In this document: positions 17,496 to 26,476 of the stretch, one piece after another
Numbering within the stretch: position 1 is the stretch's first letter
Layout: the number at the start of each line of letters is the position of its first letter
Assembly (NCBI GenBank): GCA_003556385.1
Contig: PWRA01000126.1
Coordinates: forward strand, 1 to 36,121
Source of the DNA: Dehalococcoidia bacterium
GTDB lineage: Bacteria > Chloroflexota > Dehalococcoidia > GIF9 > AB-539-J10
Length of the DNA stretch: 36,121 nucleotides
Direction of reading: 5' to 3'
Position numbers and translations under genes: made by a program
Notes under the pieces: model-generated
What the model was told of the DNA's origin: nothing
Database searches by the model: none
The model's input: only the letters and a program-made list of their open reading frames with translations

Positions 17496-18431
17496 TTACT
17501 TCGGCAGCGGCACCATCAGGTCTTCGGCTGCCTGCTCAGATACCTTAAGCTCGGGATGGACCTCGCCGATTAGCTCGATTATGTTCTTGACCGACCTGAT
17601 CTTATCTCTGGCCAGTTCCGCCAGCCCATCTTCAGACGTACCCCACGGCATGTACATCGCCAGGCCCGGCCCCGGCTCCATCTTGAAGTAGCATGGCGAG
17701 GCCACCCGGGCTATCTCAGGCGTCTCGTAAATGCGGTTATAGCCGCCCATAGAGGCCCATAGCTGGATGTGAATGTCCAGGGGCAGACTCACCACCGTGC
17801 GCATAGAGGCAAGCTCGGGGAGGGTCAGGTCGGCCACCGGATTACAACTACCGGCACCAAGCGATTCCACCAGCTTCACCCCGGCAGCATTGGCGTGGCC
17901 GGCAAACACAGAGACCTTGAAGATCACATCCAGGGGCAGATCCCCGTTCTGCTTCATGCTGTTAAGCAGAGAAAGCACCCCTTCGTCCCAGACCAGGAAA
18001 CCCCGAAAACCGAGCTCGATGCACCTGTCCACCTCCATCAGGTAATGCCGCACCATGTCCATTCCCCGGAGCCTTAAGCCCGAGATGGCCCCCTCCGGTG
18101 TGGCGATCTGTCTACCAACATACCAGGTGGGCCTTGGCCCGGGCGTCATGATCACCTCTACATGGTTGTCATGGGCGATCTTCGCGAAGTCCCTCAACTG
18201 CTGTCTGGTCAGCATCGAAGCCCCACGCACCACCGAAATGGAGCGGTGAAACGGCACGCCCTGCTTCCTGGCCTCGTCGATGGTGGCTTCCAGCACCCTG
18301 GGCGTCTCTACCCCCGAGATCTCCACCCGGTAGTGAGCGCCGTCGGGGAACGTCTTCGTAGAGGCGGGCAGGTCATAGCCATCGGTGCTGGGAAAGCCGG
18401 CCCTTTCCATGGCCTGTGCGATCTTGTCCAT
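17496..18431 (-). CDS. Peptidase U32-like / TIM-barrel protein, co-directional with the PanB paralog
   Basis: VETPRVLEATIDEARKQGVPFHRSISVVRGASML...IMTPGPRPTWYVGRQIATPEG; 20-bp gap to PanB paralog; family call tentative. Confidence 0.55.
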   Translation of the reverse strand: MDKIAQAMERAGFPSTDGYDLPASTKTFPDGAHYRVEISGVETPRVLEATIDEARKQGVPFHRSISVVRGASMLTRQQLRDFAKIAHDNHVEVIMTPGPRPTWYVGRQIATPEGAISGLRLRGMDMVRHYLMEVDRCIELGFRGFLVWDEGVLSLLNSMKQNGDLPLDVIFKVSVFAGHANAAGVKLVESLGAGSCNPVADLTLPELASMRTVVSLPLDIHIQLWASMGGYNRIYETPEIARVASPCYFKMEPGPGLAMYMPWGTSEDGLAELARDKIRSVKNIIELIGEVHPELKVSEQAAEDLMVPLPK

Positions 18432-18541
18432 AGTTCTACCTCCCTGAATTTGAAGCGCCGAACGACGTCCGGCACAGCTTTGGCTTATTCCCAGCCTATA
18501 CTATCTCACGCCCCCAGCACTGTCAAGGGTTGTTGGGCTGT

Positions 18542-18592
18542 AACTGGAACATCGTCGACGGTGCGACCTATCCCCTTCTGCGCTGGGAGTAG
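18542..18592 (+). pseudogene. C-terminal remnant of a GLUG-repeat-type surface protein
   Basis: NWNIVDGATYPLLRWE* resembles the WNIVDG-YP-L-W end common to GLUG-motif repeat proteins; no intact frame upstream. Confidence 0.45.
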
Positions 18593-19028
18593 CCGCGTGT
18601 GTTGCCCTTATCCTGCTGGGCCTGCTTACCACCAGTACCGGTGTATTCTCATGGTTGTCGGCCCTGGGCTTGAAAGCTGTTTTCGCCATTCTGACTGCCT
18701 GTCGTGTGACAAGGGTAGTAACGGAAACGAGGGACGTAGAACGGCTACCATCGACTAGTCCGGCAAATCGCGTATTCGCCGCAGTCTTACCAAACGTTTC
18801 GGACTTTGTTAAGCTAGAGCTAGTCGCAGGAGAGGTATTGACAGCTTACTCTGATTCGCTTATGGTGTGAAGACCACGGGGCAGTTCACGGAAATCGGAG
18901 GGAAATGCTAGGAAAGACATTCGGCGCGGCCAAGCCAGTTGAGCTTGCCATAGTAGACAGTCTGGCCAGATCTCGGAAGTATCTAACGGCAAAGGGCTTC
19001 GCATAACACTTCTAGGAGGAAGGATTAG

Positions 19029-19462
19029 ATGTGTCGGGTTCTAGACACTTACATCGATATCAATGCGCCGCCTCAGCGCGTGTGGGAAGTGTTCCTCGAT
19101 TTCCCTGCGTGGAAGGAGTGGAACCCGTTCATCCCGTCCGTAACCGGGAAACTGGAGGTGGGGCTCGCCTGTATATTACCGTGTGTCCGCCTGGTATGAA
19201 GTCCATGGAACTCAAGCCCAAGGTCTTCGCTGTGCGGCCCGGCGAGGAGATCATCTGGGGCGGCAGCTTGCTGCTTCTTCTTTATCGTGGTGACCACGCG
19301 ATCTTACTTGAGCCACAGCCCGGAGGGCGAACACGCTTCCGGCAACGCGAGCGGTTTCGCGGGCCTATGGTACTCCTTATGGGTGGTATGTTCAGACCGA
19401 CGGAGCAAGTATACCATCAGATGAACCAGGCGCTGAAACGACGCGTCGAGGGCAAACCCTAG
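19029..19462 (+). pseudogene. SRPBCC (polyketide cyclase/START-like) family gene with an apparent -1 frameshift near 19160-19163
   Basis: Frame 1 MCRVLDTYIDINAPPQRVWEVFLDFPAWKEWNPFIPSVTGKLEVG, then frame 3 ARLYITVCPPGMKSMELKPKVFAVRPGEEIIWGGS...RFRGPMVLLMGGMF. Confidence 0.8.
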
Positions 19463-19683
19463 AAGCTGAATAGCCACCGGCTACCTTTGTCTCGAAACAA
19501 GGACCTCAATCGTCCGGCTGGCTACTGCCGATATGGGTTGGCATTCAGATGGTTCTGCTCTGTTTACTCGAACACCCTGGTTCATGTATAATCACGAACG
19601 ACATCAACCGTAGTATCTTGCTCCTGCCAAATCCATGAGAAAGTCTGCGAAGAGCACGGCTCGATGCAGGTCAAAGAGTGAAG

Positions 19684-20490
19684 ATGAACAAGAGAGGGGA
19701 CCGAGGGGGTCAGCTGGCTGAATCCCACGCCGAGGGCCGAGTTAGCACAACGGGAACGGGATCCGGCCGTTCATCAGGAGATGGCACCGCGGTCTTTGCC
19801 CAGGACCTATTCAATGGGATTGCTGAGTCGTACGACACCTGGGCGCAAGTTTTGACCTTCTTCCAGTATCTTCGTTGGCGCAGGTTCTTAGTCTCGCAAA
19901 TGACTCTTCGGCCTCAGAACCTTGTGCTCGACGTATGTACGGGGACAGCCGGTGTCGCCCTGGAGATTGCCGGTCGGCATGATGGGCGAATCGTGGGACT
20001 CGATATTACCCACTCAATGCTTGCAGCCGGGCTGAGCGCCATCGAGAGGAGAGGCCTGGACGGGAGAATCCAGCTTGTCCAGGGCCGCGCTGAGCGTTTG
20101 CCGTTTCCTGATGAGACCTTCGATACGGTTGTTTTCACCTACCTGTTGCGTTACGTCCAGGAGCCTGATGCAACAATACGAGAGTTGTCCCGCGTACTGA
20201 AACCAGGCGGGGAATTGTTATCGCTTGAGTTCGGCGTTCCGGAAAAGACCTGGATACAACTGCTGTGGCGGATCTACAACAAGGTCGTCATGCCCGTCAT
20301 GACAGTCCCCGTTTCACGAGGTTGGCATCGAGTTGGCTGTTTCCTAGGTCCGAGTATCTGGAGCTTCGGTCAGCGGTGTCCTGTTGATCGCATCGCCGCA
20401 ATGTGGCGTGAAAACGGAATCCCCCTGGTAGAAACGAAACGCCTGTTCGAAGGTATAGCGATTGTGATGTGGGGAACGAAACAAATATAG
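19684..20490 (+). CDS. Class I SAM-dependent methyltransferase (UbiE/COQ5-like)
   Basis: FNGIAESYDTWAQVLTFFQYLRWRRFL; LVLDVCTGTAGVALEIA; RAERLPFPDETFDTVVFTYLLRYV; LKPGGELLSLEFG. Confidence 0.92.
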   Translation: MNKRGDRGGQLAESHAEGRVSTTGTGSGRSSGDGTAVFAQDLFNGIAESYDTWAQVLTFFQYLRWRRFLVSQMTLRPQNLVLDVCTGTAGVALEIAGRHDGRIVGLDITHSMLAAGLSAIERRGLDGRIQLVQGRAERLPFPDETFDTVVFTYLLRYVQEPDATIRELSRVLKPGGELLSLEFGVPEKTWIQLLWRIYNKVVMPVMTVPVSRGWHRVGCFLGPSIWSFGQRCPVDRIAAMWRENGIPLVETKRLFEGIAIVMWGTKQI

Positions 20491-20670
20491 AGGCTGATGC
20501 AGATTCCGGGGACACCATCCCTGTTGGCCGTACTCTGGCTCCCACCCCATCTGTGCCCCGGGGTTGACGGGCAAACCACCTCGCCGCCACAGCCTCTCGG
20601 CCGCTATCCTTGAGGCCAGACGACACGCCTGTTTGCAGACCGGTTCATTTCGGTGTATGATTGAGCTACT

Positions 20671-20777
20671 AGTCTAGTTTCAGGTTGTTACAAGCTTCTT
20701 ATAATCTCCCCAGATTCATACCAAGTATTGGATGGCCAAGACTCTAGCTACGATTTGAAGAGAGGAGGTCATCTAAT
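20671..20777 (+). promoter_or_regulatory. Conserved structured 5' leader of zinc-ribbon gene, copy 1 (11-bp stem 20727-20737 / 20767-20777)
   Basis: attggatggcc pairs with ggtcatctaat (two G-U); homologous to leader at 26369-26476 (minus strand). Confidence 0.65.
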
Positions 20778-20991
20778 GATTCTAGAGGATAAGTCGATCC
20801 AGTGTTCCGTCTGTGGAACTACCTTCACCTTTACTGCCGGGGAACGAAGATTCTATGCGTCCAAAGGCCTGACCAATGACCCCGGGCGTTGCCCTAAGTG
20901 CCGCAAAGACAGGAAACAACAGAATCGCGGCCTGTGCGGTAGCTGGGCTAGTTACGCCAGCAGGGCAAAGCTCAGCAGAGAATTCCAGTAA
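20776..20991 (+). CDS. Small zinc-ribbon domain protein, paralog 1
   Basis: MILEDKSIQCSVCGTTFTFTAGERRFYASKGLTNDPGRCPKCRKDRK: two CxxC motifs, zf-trcl-like. Confidence 0.85.
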   Translation: MILEDKSIQCSVCGTTFTFTAGERRFYASKGLTNDPGRCPKCRKDRKQQNRGLCGSWASYASRAKLSREFQ

Positions 20992-21199
20992 GAGTGCTCG
21001 CGGCGGTCAACCCGCCATACGTGTTTCGCTTGCCCCACTGCCAAACACTAAGACCCCTGGAATCTCCCCTTCCATCGTGTACAGAAGAGTTCGCTATGTC
21101 GAGGCCACAATCTGTGACTTCAAGTTATCGTCCGCTTCCGGGGACACCCTACCAATCAGGCTTAGCGACTCGTCTACCCGGGAGTGAGCGATCGGCTCT

Positions 21200-21228
21200 T
21201 TGTGAAGCTACGTACATTGTGATATAAT
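21200..21228 (+). promoter_or_regulatory. Sigma70-type promoter for the RpoD-like sigma gene
   Basis: TTGTGA (21200-21205), 17-bp spacer, TATAAT (21223-21228). Confidence 0.6.
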
Positions 21229-21346
21229 GAGACCTAATGGGAGGCGGTCAGGTAAGGAAAGGGCCGAACCTCCACCAGCTAATCAGCACAACCCCGAGTC
21301 TCTGGCGACCGCTTTAGCAGGTCTTCTTCAACGAAGGCGAATACCT

Positions 21347-22819
21347 ATGGCTAGAGGACGAAGCATCAACATGGATAGCGACGGGATATTGGTTGAAGGC
21401 CTGCTCAGCGATGAAGCCGGAAGTGAATATGCCGGCCATCTGGTCGGGGCAGTTGAAGAGAAGGAAGAGGTCGAAGAATTCCCACCCGATGATGCTGAAG
21501 AGAACAAGCCTCAGCCAACGCCGGGGGACTATGAGGTAATCGACGACTCAACTCGTATGTACCTTCAGGAACTGGGTAGGGTGCCGTTGCTTACAGCTCA
21601 AGAGGAGAAGGCACTATCACGGAAGATAGAGCTGGGTAGACACGTAGAAAAGCTCAAGGATAACCACTTCAGGCAGTACCACAAGTGTCCTTCTGCGGTT
21701 GACATTGTTATTGAAGTGATCTCCCCTTTGTCCGACGCATACCCGGTCGTTCAGATTATCGAAGAGCGCGTTGGCATTGATCCTTCCAGCAATGTGGTAG
21801 AGACGATCAGTAGTCCTGAGTTTCGCTCTGCCATCGACATTGTTATAGCCCCCTCGTTAATAGCTGCAAGCGCTAGTGGGATAGATAGAGGCACCACTGC
21901 GGCCGAAGAATCGCTGGTAGCTCTCTCAATAAACAGCCAGCTTCTGCCCCCACGATTGCTAGAGCTCCTGGCTGGAGATAGAACTTCATGGGTAGAACTA
22001 AGGGCTCTCCTTGCTAACAACATGTTCCTATCTCGACTCGATTCTCACAGCAGTGAGTTCAGTGCTTACTTTGAAGAGGTGAGAACCGAAGCGGAAGCGG
22101 CAGAAAAGCACCTCACCGAGGCAAACCTCCGTCTGGTGGTTAGCATAGCTAAGAAGCATATCGCGCGTGGTACTCCCTTCCTTGATCTTATCCAAGAAGG
22201 GAATATCGGCCTCATGCGGGCTATAGATAAGTTCCAGTATAGAAGAGGCTACAAGTTCAGTACCTACGCCACCTGGTGGATCAGACAAGGCATAAGTCGA
22301 TCTATAGCTGACCAATCGCGCACCATTCGTATTCCGGTACACATGGTAGAAACAATGAACAAGCTATCACGCACAACGCGGCAGTTGGTTCAGGAACTCG
22401 GACGCGAACCAACTTACGAAGAAATCGGTGGCCGCCTAGATATGTCCCCGGAGAAGGTAGGAGAGTGCATGGCTTTGTTTTCTCATCAGCCACTGTCGCT
22501 AGACACTCCCATCGGCGAAGATTCCAATAGGCGTCTAGGCGACTTTGTCGAAGATCGCTCCAGTTTAGCACCAACTGAAGCCACCTCACGGGAGCTGCTC
22601 AAAGAACAAATAGACAAAGTGCTCAATGAACTCACCGAGCGCGAGAAGAAGGTACTGCAGCTTAGATTCGGACTTAGAGACGGATGTCCTCGAACTCTGG
22701 AAGAGGTGGGCAGAGAGTTCAATGTGACTCGAGAAAGAATACGACAGATTGAAGGCAAGGCTCTGCGCAAGTTACGTCATCCCTCCCGCAGTCGAAAACT
22801 TAAGGGCTATCTAGAGTGA
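21347..22819 (+). CDS. RpoD-like sigma-70 family sigma factor (likely start downstream of ORF-track start 21227)
   Basis: [31 protein letters not shown] (1.2); [74 protein letters not shown] (2); region 4 [36 protein letters not shown]. Confidence 0.95.
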   Translation: MARGRSINMDSDGILVEGLLSDEAGSEYAGHLVGAVEEKEEVEEFPPDDAEENKPQPTPGDYEVIDDSTRMYLQELGRVPLLTAQEEKALSRKIELGRHVEKLKDNHFRQYHKCPSAVDIVIEVISPLSDAYPVVQIIEERVGIDPSSNVVETISSPEFRSAIDIVIAPSLIAASASGIDRGTTAAEESLVALSINSQLLPPRLLELLAGDRTSWVELRALLANNMFLSRLDSHSSEFSAYFEEVRTEAEAAEKHLTEANLRLVVSIAKKHIARGTPFLDLIQEGNIGLMRAIDKFQYRRGYKFSTYATWWIRQGISRSIADQSRTIRIPVHMVETMNKLSRTTRQLVQELGREPTYEEIGGRLDMSPEKVGECMALFSHQPLSLDTPIGEDSNRRLGDFVEDRSSLAPTEATSRELLKEQIDKVLNELTEREKKVLQLRFGLRDGCPRTLEEVGREFNVTRERIRQIEGKALRKLRHPSRSRKLKGYLE

Positions 22820-23133
22820 TTCGCTAGATGGTATGTCAATCATAGTACCCACCTCTGCGGGCAGTTGGCCCTCTTGTCCAGAGTGAAAGACTGTGGAGAG
22901 CAAGAATGATCGATCCAGAAGCGGGGTGAGGTCAGAGAGACTAGTTGATCCTGGAGAGGGGATCTCACAACACTCCGAAACGTTCGAAAGAGCCATGGTA
23001 GGTTTTAAGAAACCTATGCTATGACCGCAGCGCATCGGGTCCAATCCCACAAAGGCTTGACGTTGTTGACACTCACCGCAGTAGCTGCTACCTTTGCCTG
23101 AGGGCGAGCGATTGGACGGCCTGGGAGTGTGAA

Positions 23134-23862
23134 ATGGACAGAATAGATCTACTCATTAGAGATCTGAAGGACGAGACCTGGGGGGTTCGGGAGAAGGCGA
23201 TAGAGACTCTTGTTCGGATAGGTAAACCAGCGGTAGAACCTCTCATTGCGGCTTTGAATGACGATGCTCCAGCGATTAGAACGGGGGCAGCAGGAGTTCT
23301 TGGGAAGATAAAGGATAGCAGGGCGACAGACCCCCTTATTCAGGCTTTGGAAAATGAGACCGGGAGAGTTCGAGAGAAGGCGGCAGAGGCTCTTGGGAAT
23401 ATAAAAGACAGCAGGGCGGTAGAACCCCTCATTCAGGCTTTGAAGGATAACACTTGGGTAATTCGAGAGACGGCGATAGAGGCACTTTCCAGAATAGGGA
23501 AGCCGGCAGTTGCCCCCCTCGTCGAGGCCCTGGAGCATGAAGATGTCGGAGTTCGGACCGAGACAGCACGAGCACTTCAGGAGCTTGGCTGGAGACCTAA
23601 GGACCCCTCACGGAAAGCCTCTTATTTGATCGCAAGGAAAGACTGGGATGAACTGGTAGGATTGGGAAGACCGGCCGTAGATCCCCTGATCAGGGCTCTG
23701 AAGGATAGAGATCCTCGAGTTCGAGAGAAGGCTGCACGAACGCTCGGAGAGATAGGGGATGTGGCTGCAGTAGAATCCCTCACTGAGTCCTTGCAGGATA
23801 CGGAGAGCGTCGTTCGGGAAGCTGCGCAAAAGGCGCTGGACAAGATTAAGAAGACGAGTTAG
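23134..23862 (+). CDS. HEAT-repeat (PBS-lyase type) protein
   Basis: Tandem about 31-aa repeats, e.g. VREKAIETLVRIGKPAVEPLIAAL / VREKAAEALGNIKDSRAVEPLIQAL. Confidence 0.92.
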   Translation: MDRIDLLIRDLKDETWGVREKAIETLVRIGKPAVEPLIAALNDDAPAIRTGAAGVLGKIKDSRATDPLIQALENETGRVREKAAEALGNIKDSRAVEPLIQALKDNTWVIRETAIEALSRIGKPAVAPLVEALEHEDVGVRTETARALQELGWRPKDPSRKASYLIARKDWDELVGLGRPAVDPLIRALKDRDPRVREKAARTLGEIGDVAAVESLTESLQDTESVVREAAQKALDKIKKTS

Positions 23863-23949
23863 CCACGAATAGACCCGGAGATAACAGTGACCTCCCAAAA
23901 CCGGGAAAGTCCAGCCCCTCTCAGTTGTGCGAGGCCGTCCAGTGGCAGC

Positions 23950-24081
23950 CTACTTGCCGATTCTGAATACCTTGGTGCCGCAGGTCGGGCAGACGCCCTG
24001 GGTGGCCGGTCTCTTGTTCTTCATGACAATACTCTTGGGATTCTTGATCTCTTTCTTGGCGCGGCACCTCGGCCAGCACAT
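23950..24081 (-). CDS. Short zinc-ribbon protein resembling DUF5679 (not in ORF track)
   Basis: MCWPRCRAKKEIKNPKSIVMKNKRPATQGVCPTCGTKVFRIGK*; first Cys pair appears as CxxxC. Confidence 0.55.
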   Translation of the reverse strand: MCWPRCRAKKEIKNPKSIVMKNKRPATQGVCPTCGTKVFRIGK

Positions 24082-24460
24082 CGCTAAATCTGACGTACCT
24101 TACCGGTTCGTCCACATCAAAGACGTGGTGGGTGCTGACCGTGTAGTCGCATCCAGGGTAGTACTCGATCCCTCTCACCTGCCCGCCTGGACCGATCCAG
24201 TCAAGTAACTTGCCACCCTGTCATCGCTCCGGCAATCTCCGAGACTCATGGTCATGGATCGCTTCTGTGTCGTGCCTGTCGATGAAGACGACTCTCTTGC
24301 ACCTGGGCCAGTTGAACGTGTTTGTCTTCCGGTTCAGCTCTCGGGGGTTGAAAATTCCTGACAATCGTACCATCACAGATACGCGGGTGACGGGCATTGA
24401 AAGTTCTCGCCAATTGTCATATCGTACTGATATCACGAAAGCTTCTGACAAGAGGAAGAG

Positions 24461-24802
24461 ATGAACAAGAAAAGGCTGATCGGAATCATCGCAGCGTGTG
24501 TCATAGTGGTGGCTGTCGTCGTGGTAGTGGCCACACGCCCGCCAACGGGTATATTCGCCGATGCGAATCTGGAGGCAGCAGTAAGGGAGGCTATCGAGGT
24601 ACCTAAGGGGCCCATCTGCCCAGCAGACCCGGAGGCTCTCACGATCCTTCATGCTAGTGGCATAATGGGGAGGAAGATCGTCGACCTGACCTGCCTAGAA
24701 GAGGAGGCCACTGTTCATCTGCAGAACAATCCGCCTAGCGAAGACTCCGTCAACATACACATACCGAATCTTGCGGCGAGGGGTGAGAGTATCTACGACT
24801 AG
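24461..24802 (+). CDS. Truncated/collapsed leucine-rich-repeat (internalin-like) membrane or secreted protein
   Basis: TM segment, then IFADANLEAAVREAIEVPKGPICPADPEALTILHASG LRR N-cap and terminal LQNNPPSEDSVNIHIPNLAARG; almost no central repeats. Confidence 0.6.
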   Translation: MNKKRLIGIIAACVIVVAVVVVVATRPPTGIFADANLEAAVREAIEVPKGPICPADPEALTILHASGIMGRKIVDLTCLEEEATVHLQNNPPSEDSVNIHIPNLAARGESIYD

Positions 24803-25051
24803 AAGTCCCGCAGTCGGGGAAAACCCATGGCATCTCTGTGGCCGAACTAGATTGACTGTCTGTCGTGGCAGGTGCATAGCAGTCTAGCCGCTTGTTACCC
24901 CACAATGCTCGGGATTGTTGCTTCCGATTAGTCTGAAGGCCCTCGTCACCTTGTCTCGCTCCGGCTTCCTCGCGTCTCCCATCTCCTGATATACTTCTGA
25001 CTCACAACCGGATCTGGTAATCTTGGTGATAGTGACCAACGAGGCAGAACT

Positions 25052-25975
25052 ATGATGTTTCCGGGTGCGCCTATCTCCAATAGGGATAGAGCTATAGACA
25101 CACTCGGGCAGGGGCTTGATCTGCTTGAACAGGGAGATGAGGCAGAGGCAGGACGTTACTTCTTCAAGAGTGTTGAGGTAGATCCGACCTACGCTGACGG
25201 GTACAACCACCTGGCGAACATTGTGTGGAGAAAAGGAGACTGGAAGCAGGCGGAGGGTCTCTATCGCAAAGCTCTGGAGTGTGCTGAACCTGAAGTAAAG
25301 GACATCCCTAAGGGCGTGTTCTGGGGTGTGCTGGGATCACGGCCCTATATGCGAGCTCTATGCGGTCTCGGGCTTACTCTCTGGAAACTAGGCAGACTCG
25401 AAGAGGCTGTAAGCATCTTCAAGCGCATGCTGAAACTCAATCCCAACGACAATCAGGGTATCCGCTACCTTATGGGACCCATTCACCATGAGATGCGAGA
25501 CTTCAGAGAAGCATGTAGGTGGTACGAGCGGAGCAAGGATGACCCCCATTGCCTGTACAACTATGGACTTTCCCTTGTCCAGCAAAACCGAATGGAGAAG
25601 GCAGCCAAGGTGTTGATATCAGCCGTGTTCGCCAATCCATACATAGCCCCCATGCTGCTGGGGGCTAAGTTGCCAAGAAGCGATTGGTGGCACGGAATCA
25701 ACTGGGCTGAGCCTGCATGTGCTGAGGACTATGTAGCTGACTATGCTAACCGGTGGAGGAGTGAGGACAGACCTTTGACTTTCCTTCGGGCAGTCTGGGA
25801 TTCTGAAGGCGTTCAAGGGAACCTGAAGGATTTCATCGCAACGAGAAGAGCTATGAAGAGAGCCAGGACCGGAGATGAAAGGGTCAACCTGCGAAGGGCT
25901 GGTGATGCGCTATGCACCCCCCAGAGAGTGGCGAGAATGGCCGCCGAGATCAGCAAACGATTTGCACAGGAGTAG
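25052..25975 (+). CDS. Tetratricopeptide repeat protein
   Basis: LGQGLDLLEQGDEAEAGRYFFKSVEVDPTYADGYNHLANIVWRKGDWKQAEGLYRKALE; GLGLTLWKLGRLEEAVSIFKRMLKLNPNDNQG. Confidence 0.9.
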   Translation: MMFPGAPISNRDRAIDTLGQGLDLLEQGDEAEAGRYFFKSVEVDPTYADGYNHLANIVWRKGDWKQAEGLYRKALECAEPEVKDIPKGVFWGVLGSRPYMRALCGLGLTLWKLGRLEEAVSIFKRMLKLNPNDNQGIRYLMGPIHHEMRDFREACRWYERSKDDPHCLYNYGLSLVQQNRMEKAAKVLISAVFANPYIAPMLLGAKLPRSDWWHGINWAEPACAEDYVADYANRWRSEDRPLTFLRAVWDSEGVQGNLKDFIATRRAMKRARTGDERVNLRRAGDALCTPQRVARMAAEISKRFAQE

Positions 25976-26085
25976 ATTGGACGCGCCGGAGTGTCGGCAC
26001 GTTGCACGATATAGCGGAGTGTAAAATGTACCAAGTCGCAGAGAAGAATGCTTTTCCCTTCAGATCCCTTCAGCCCAATAGCAAT

Positions 26086-26136
26086 CCTGGAGGGTAGACA
26101 ATACAAGGTAAACACTCATATTATCTACCCTCCAGG
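26086..26136. terminator. Strong hairpin between convergent genes (18-bp arms, one imperfect position, 15-nt loop); possible bidirectional terminator
   Basis: cctggagggtagacaata (26086-26103) vs tattatctaccctccagg (26119-26136). Confidence 0.5.
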
Positions 26137-26187
26137 GAGACCTCGTCCTATGTTCGACACCGAGCATAGGGCAGATACGCAGAAGGT

Positions 26188-26370
26188 TCAATACCGTGAT
26201 GCGTAACTGTCACTGTCGGAACGTCGTGCTTTGTTAGCTCGGCGGCAGGCAGGACAACGCTTAGGCTCATTAGTAAAGCCTTTAGTGTGAAAGAACTCTT
26301 GTTCGCCGGCGCTGAAAACGAAGCTCGTCCTGCAATCGGAACATTGGATTGACTTGTCTGAAAAACTCAT
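26188..26370 (-). CDS. Small zinc-ribbon domain protein, paralog 2
   Basis: MSFSDKSIQCSDCRTSFVFSAGEQEFFHTKGFTNEPKRCPACRRANKARRSDSDSYASRY; paralog of 20776-20991. Confidence 0.85.
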   Translation of the reverse strand: MSFSDKSIQCSDCRTSFVFSAGEQEFFHTKGFTNEPKRCPACRRANKARRSDSDSYASRY

Positions 26371-26476
26371 TGGATGACCTCCTCTGTTATAGAATTTAGT
26401 TAGAGTTCGGGTCATCCAATACTTGGTGTAAATCTAATGAGATTCTTTAAAGCTGGTATCAACCTAAACTTGAACT
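26369..26476 (-). promoter_or_regulatory. Conserved structured 5' leader of zinc-ribbon gene, copy 2 (perfect 11-bp stem 26410-26420 / 26369-26379)
   Basis: On minus strand attggatgacc ... ggtcatccaat, right arm overlapping start codon; homologous to copy 1. Confidence 0.65.

Noticed and set aside
18655-18870. 71-aa ORF with a hydrophobic stretch in the remnant region
   Set aside because: No recognisable motif, no clear ribosome binding site, unusual composition; likely non-coding or decayed sequence.
22993-23023. Hairpin taggttt-TAAG-aaaccta with a following GGGTCCAATCCC-like stretch, considered as a tRNA remnant
   Set aside because: No acceptor stem or full cloverleaf could be assembled; a simple post-gene hairpin is sufficient.
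23134-23862. Tandem about 93-bp repeats that could suggest a repeat array or CRISPR-like structure
   Set aside because: They encode HEAT repeats; spacing and coding phase explain the periodicity. No CRISPR-type direct repeats with unique spacers were seen anywhere in the window.
24221-24652. 143-aa minus-strand ORF opposite the LRR gene start, with a partly protein-like C-terminus (FNPRELNRKTNTFNWPRCKRVVFIDRHD)
   Set aside because: Overlaps the better-supported plus-strand LRR/TM protein for much of its length and matches no family I recognise; not supportable without a search.
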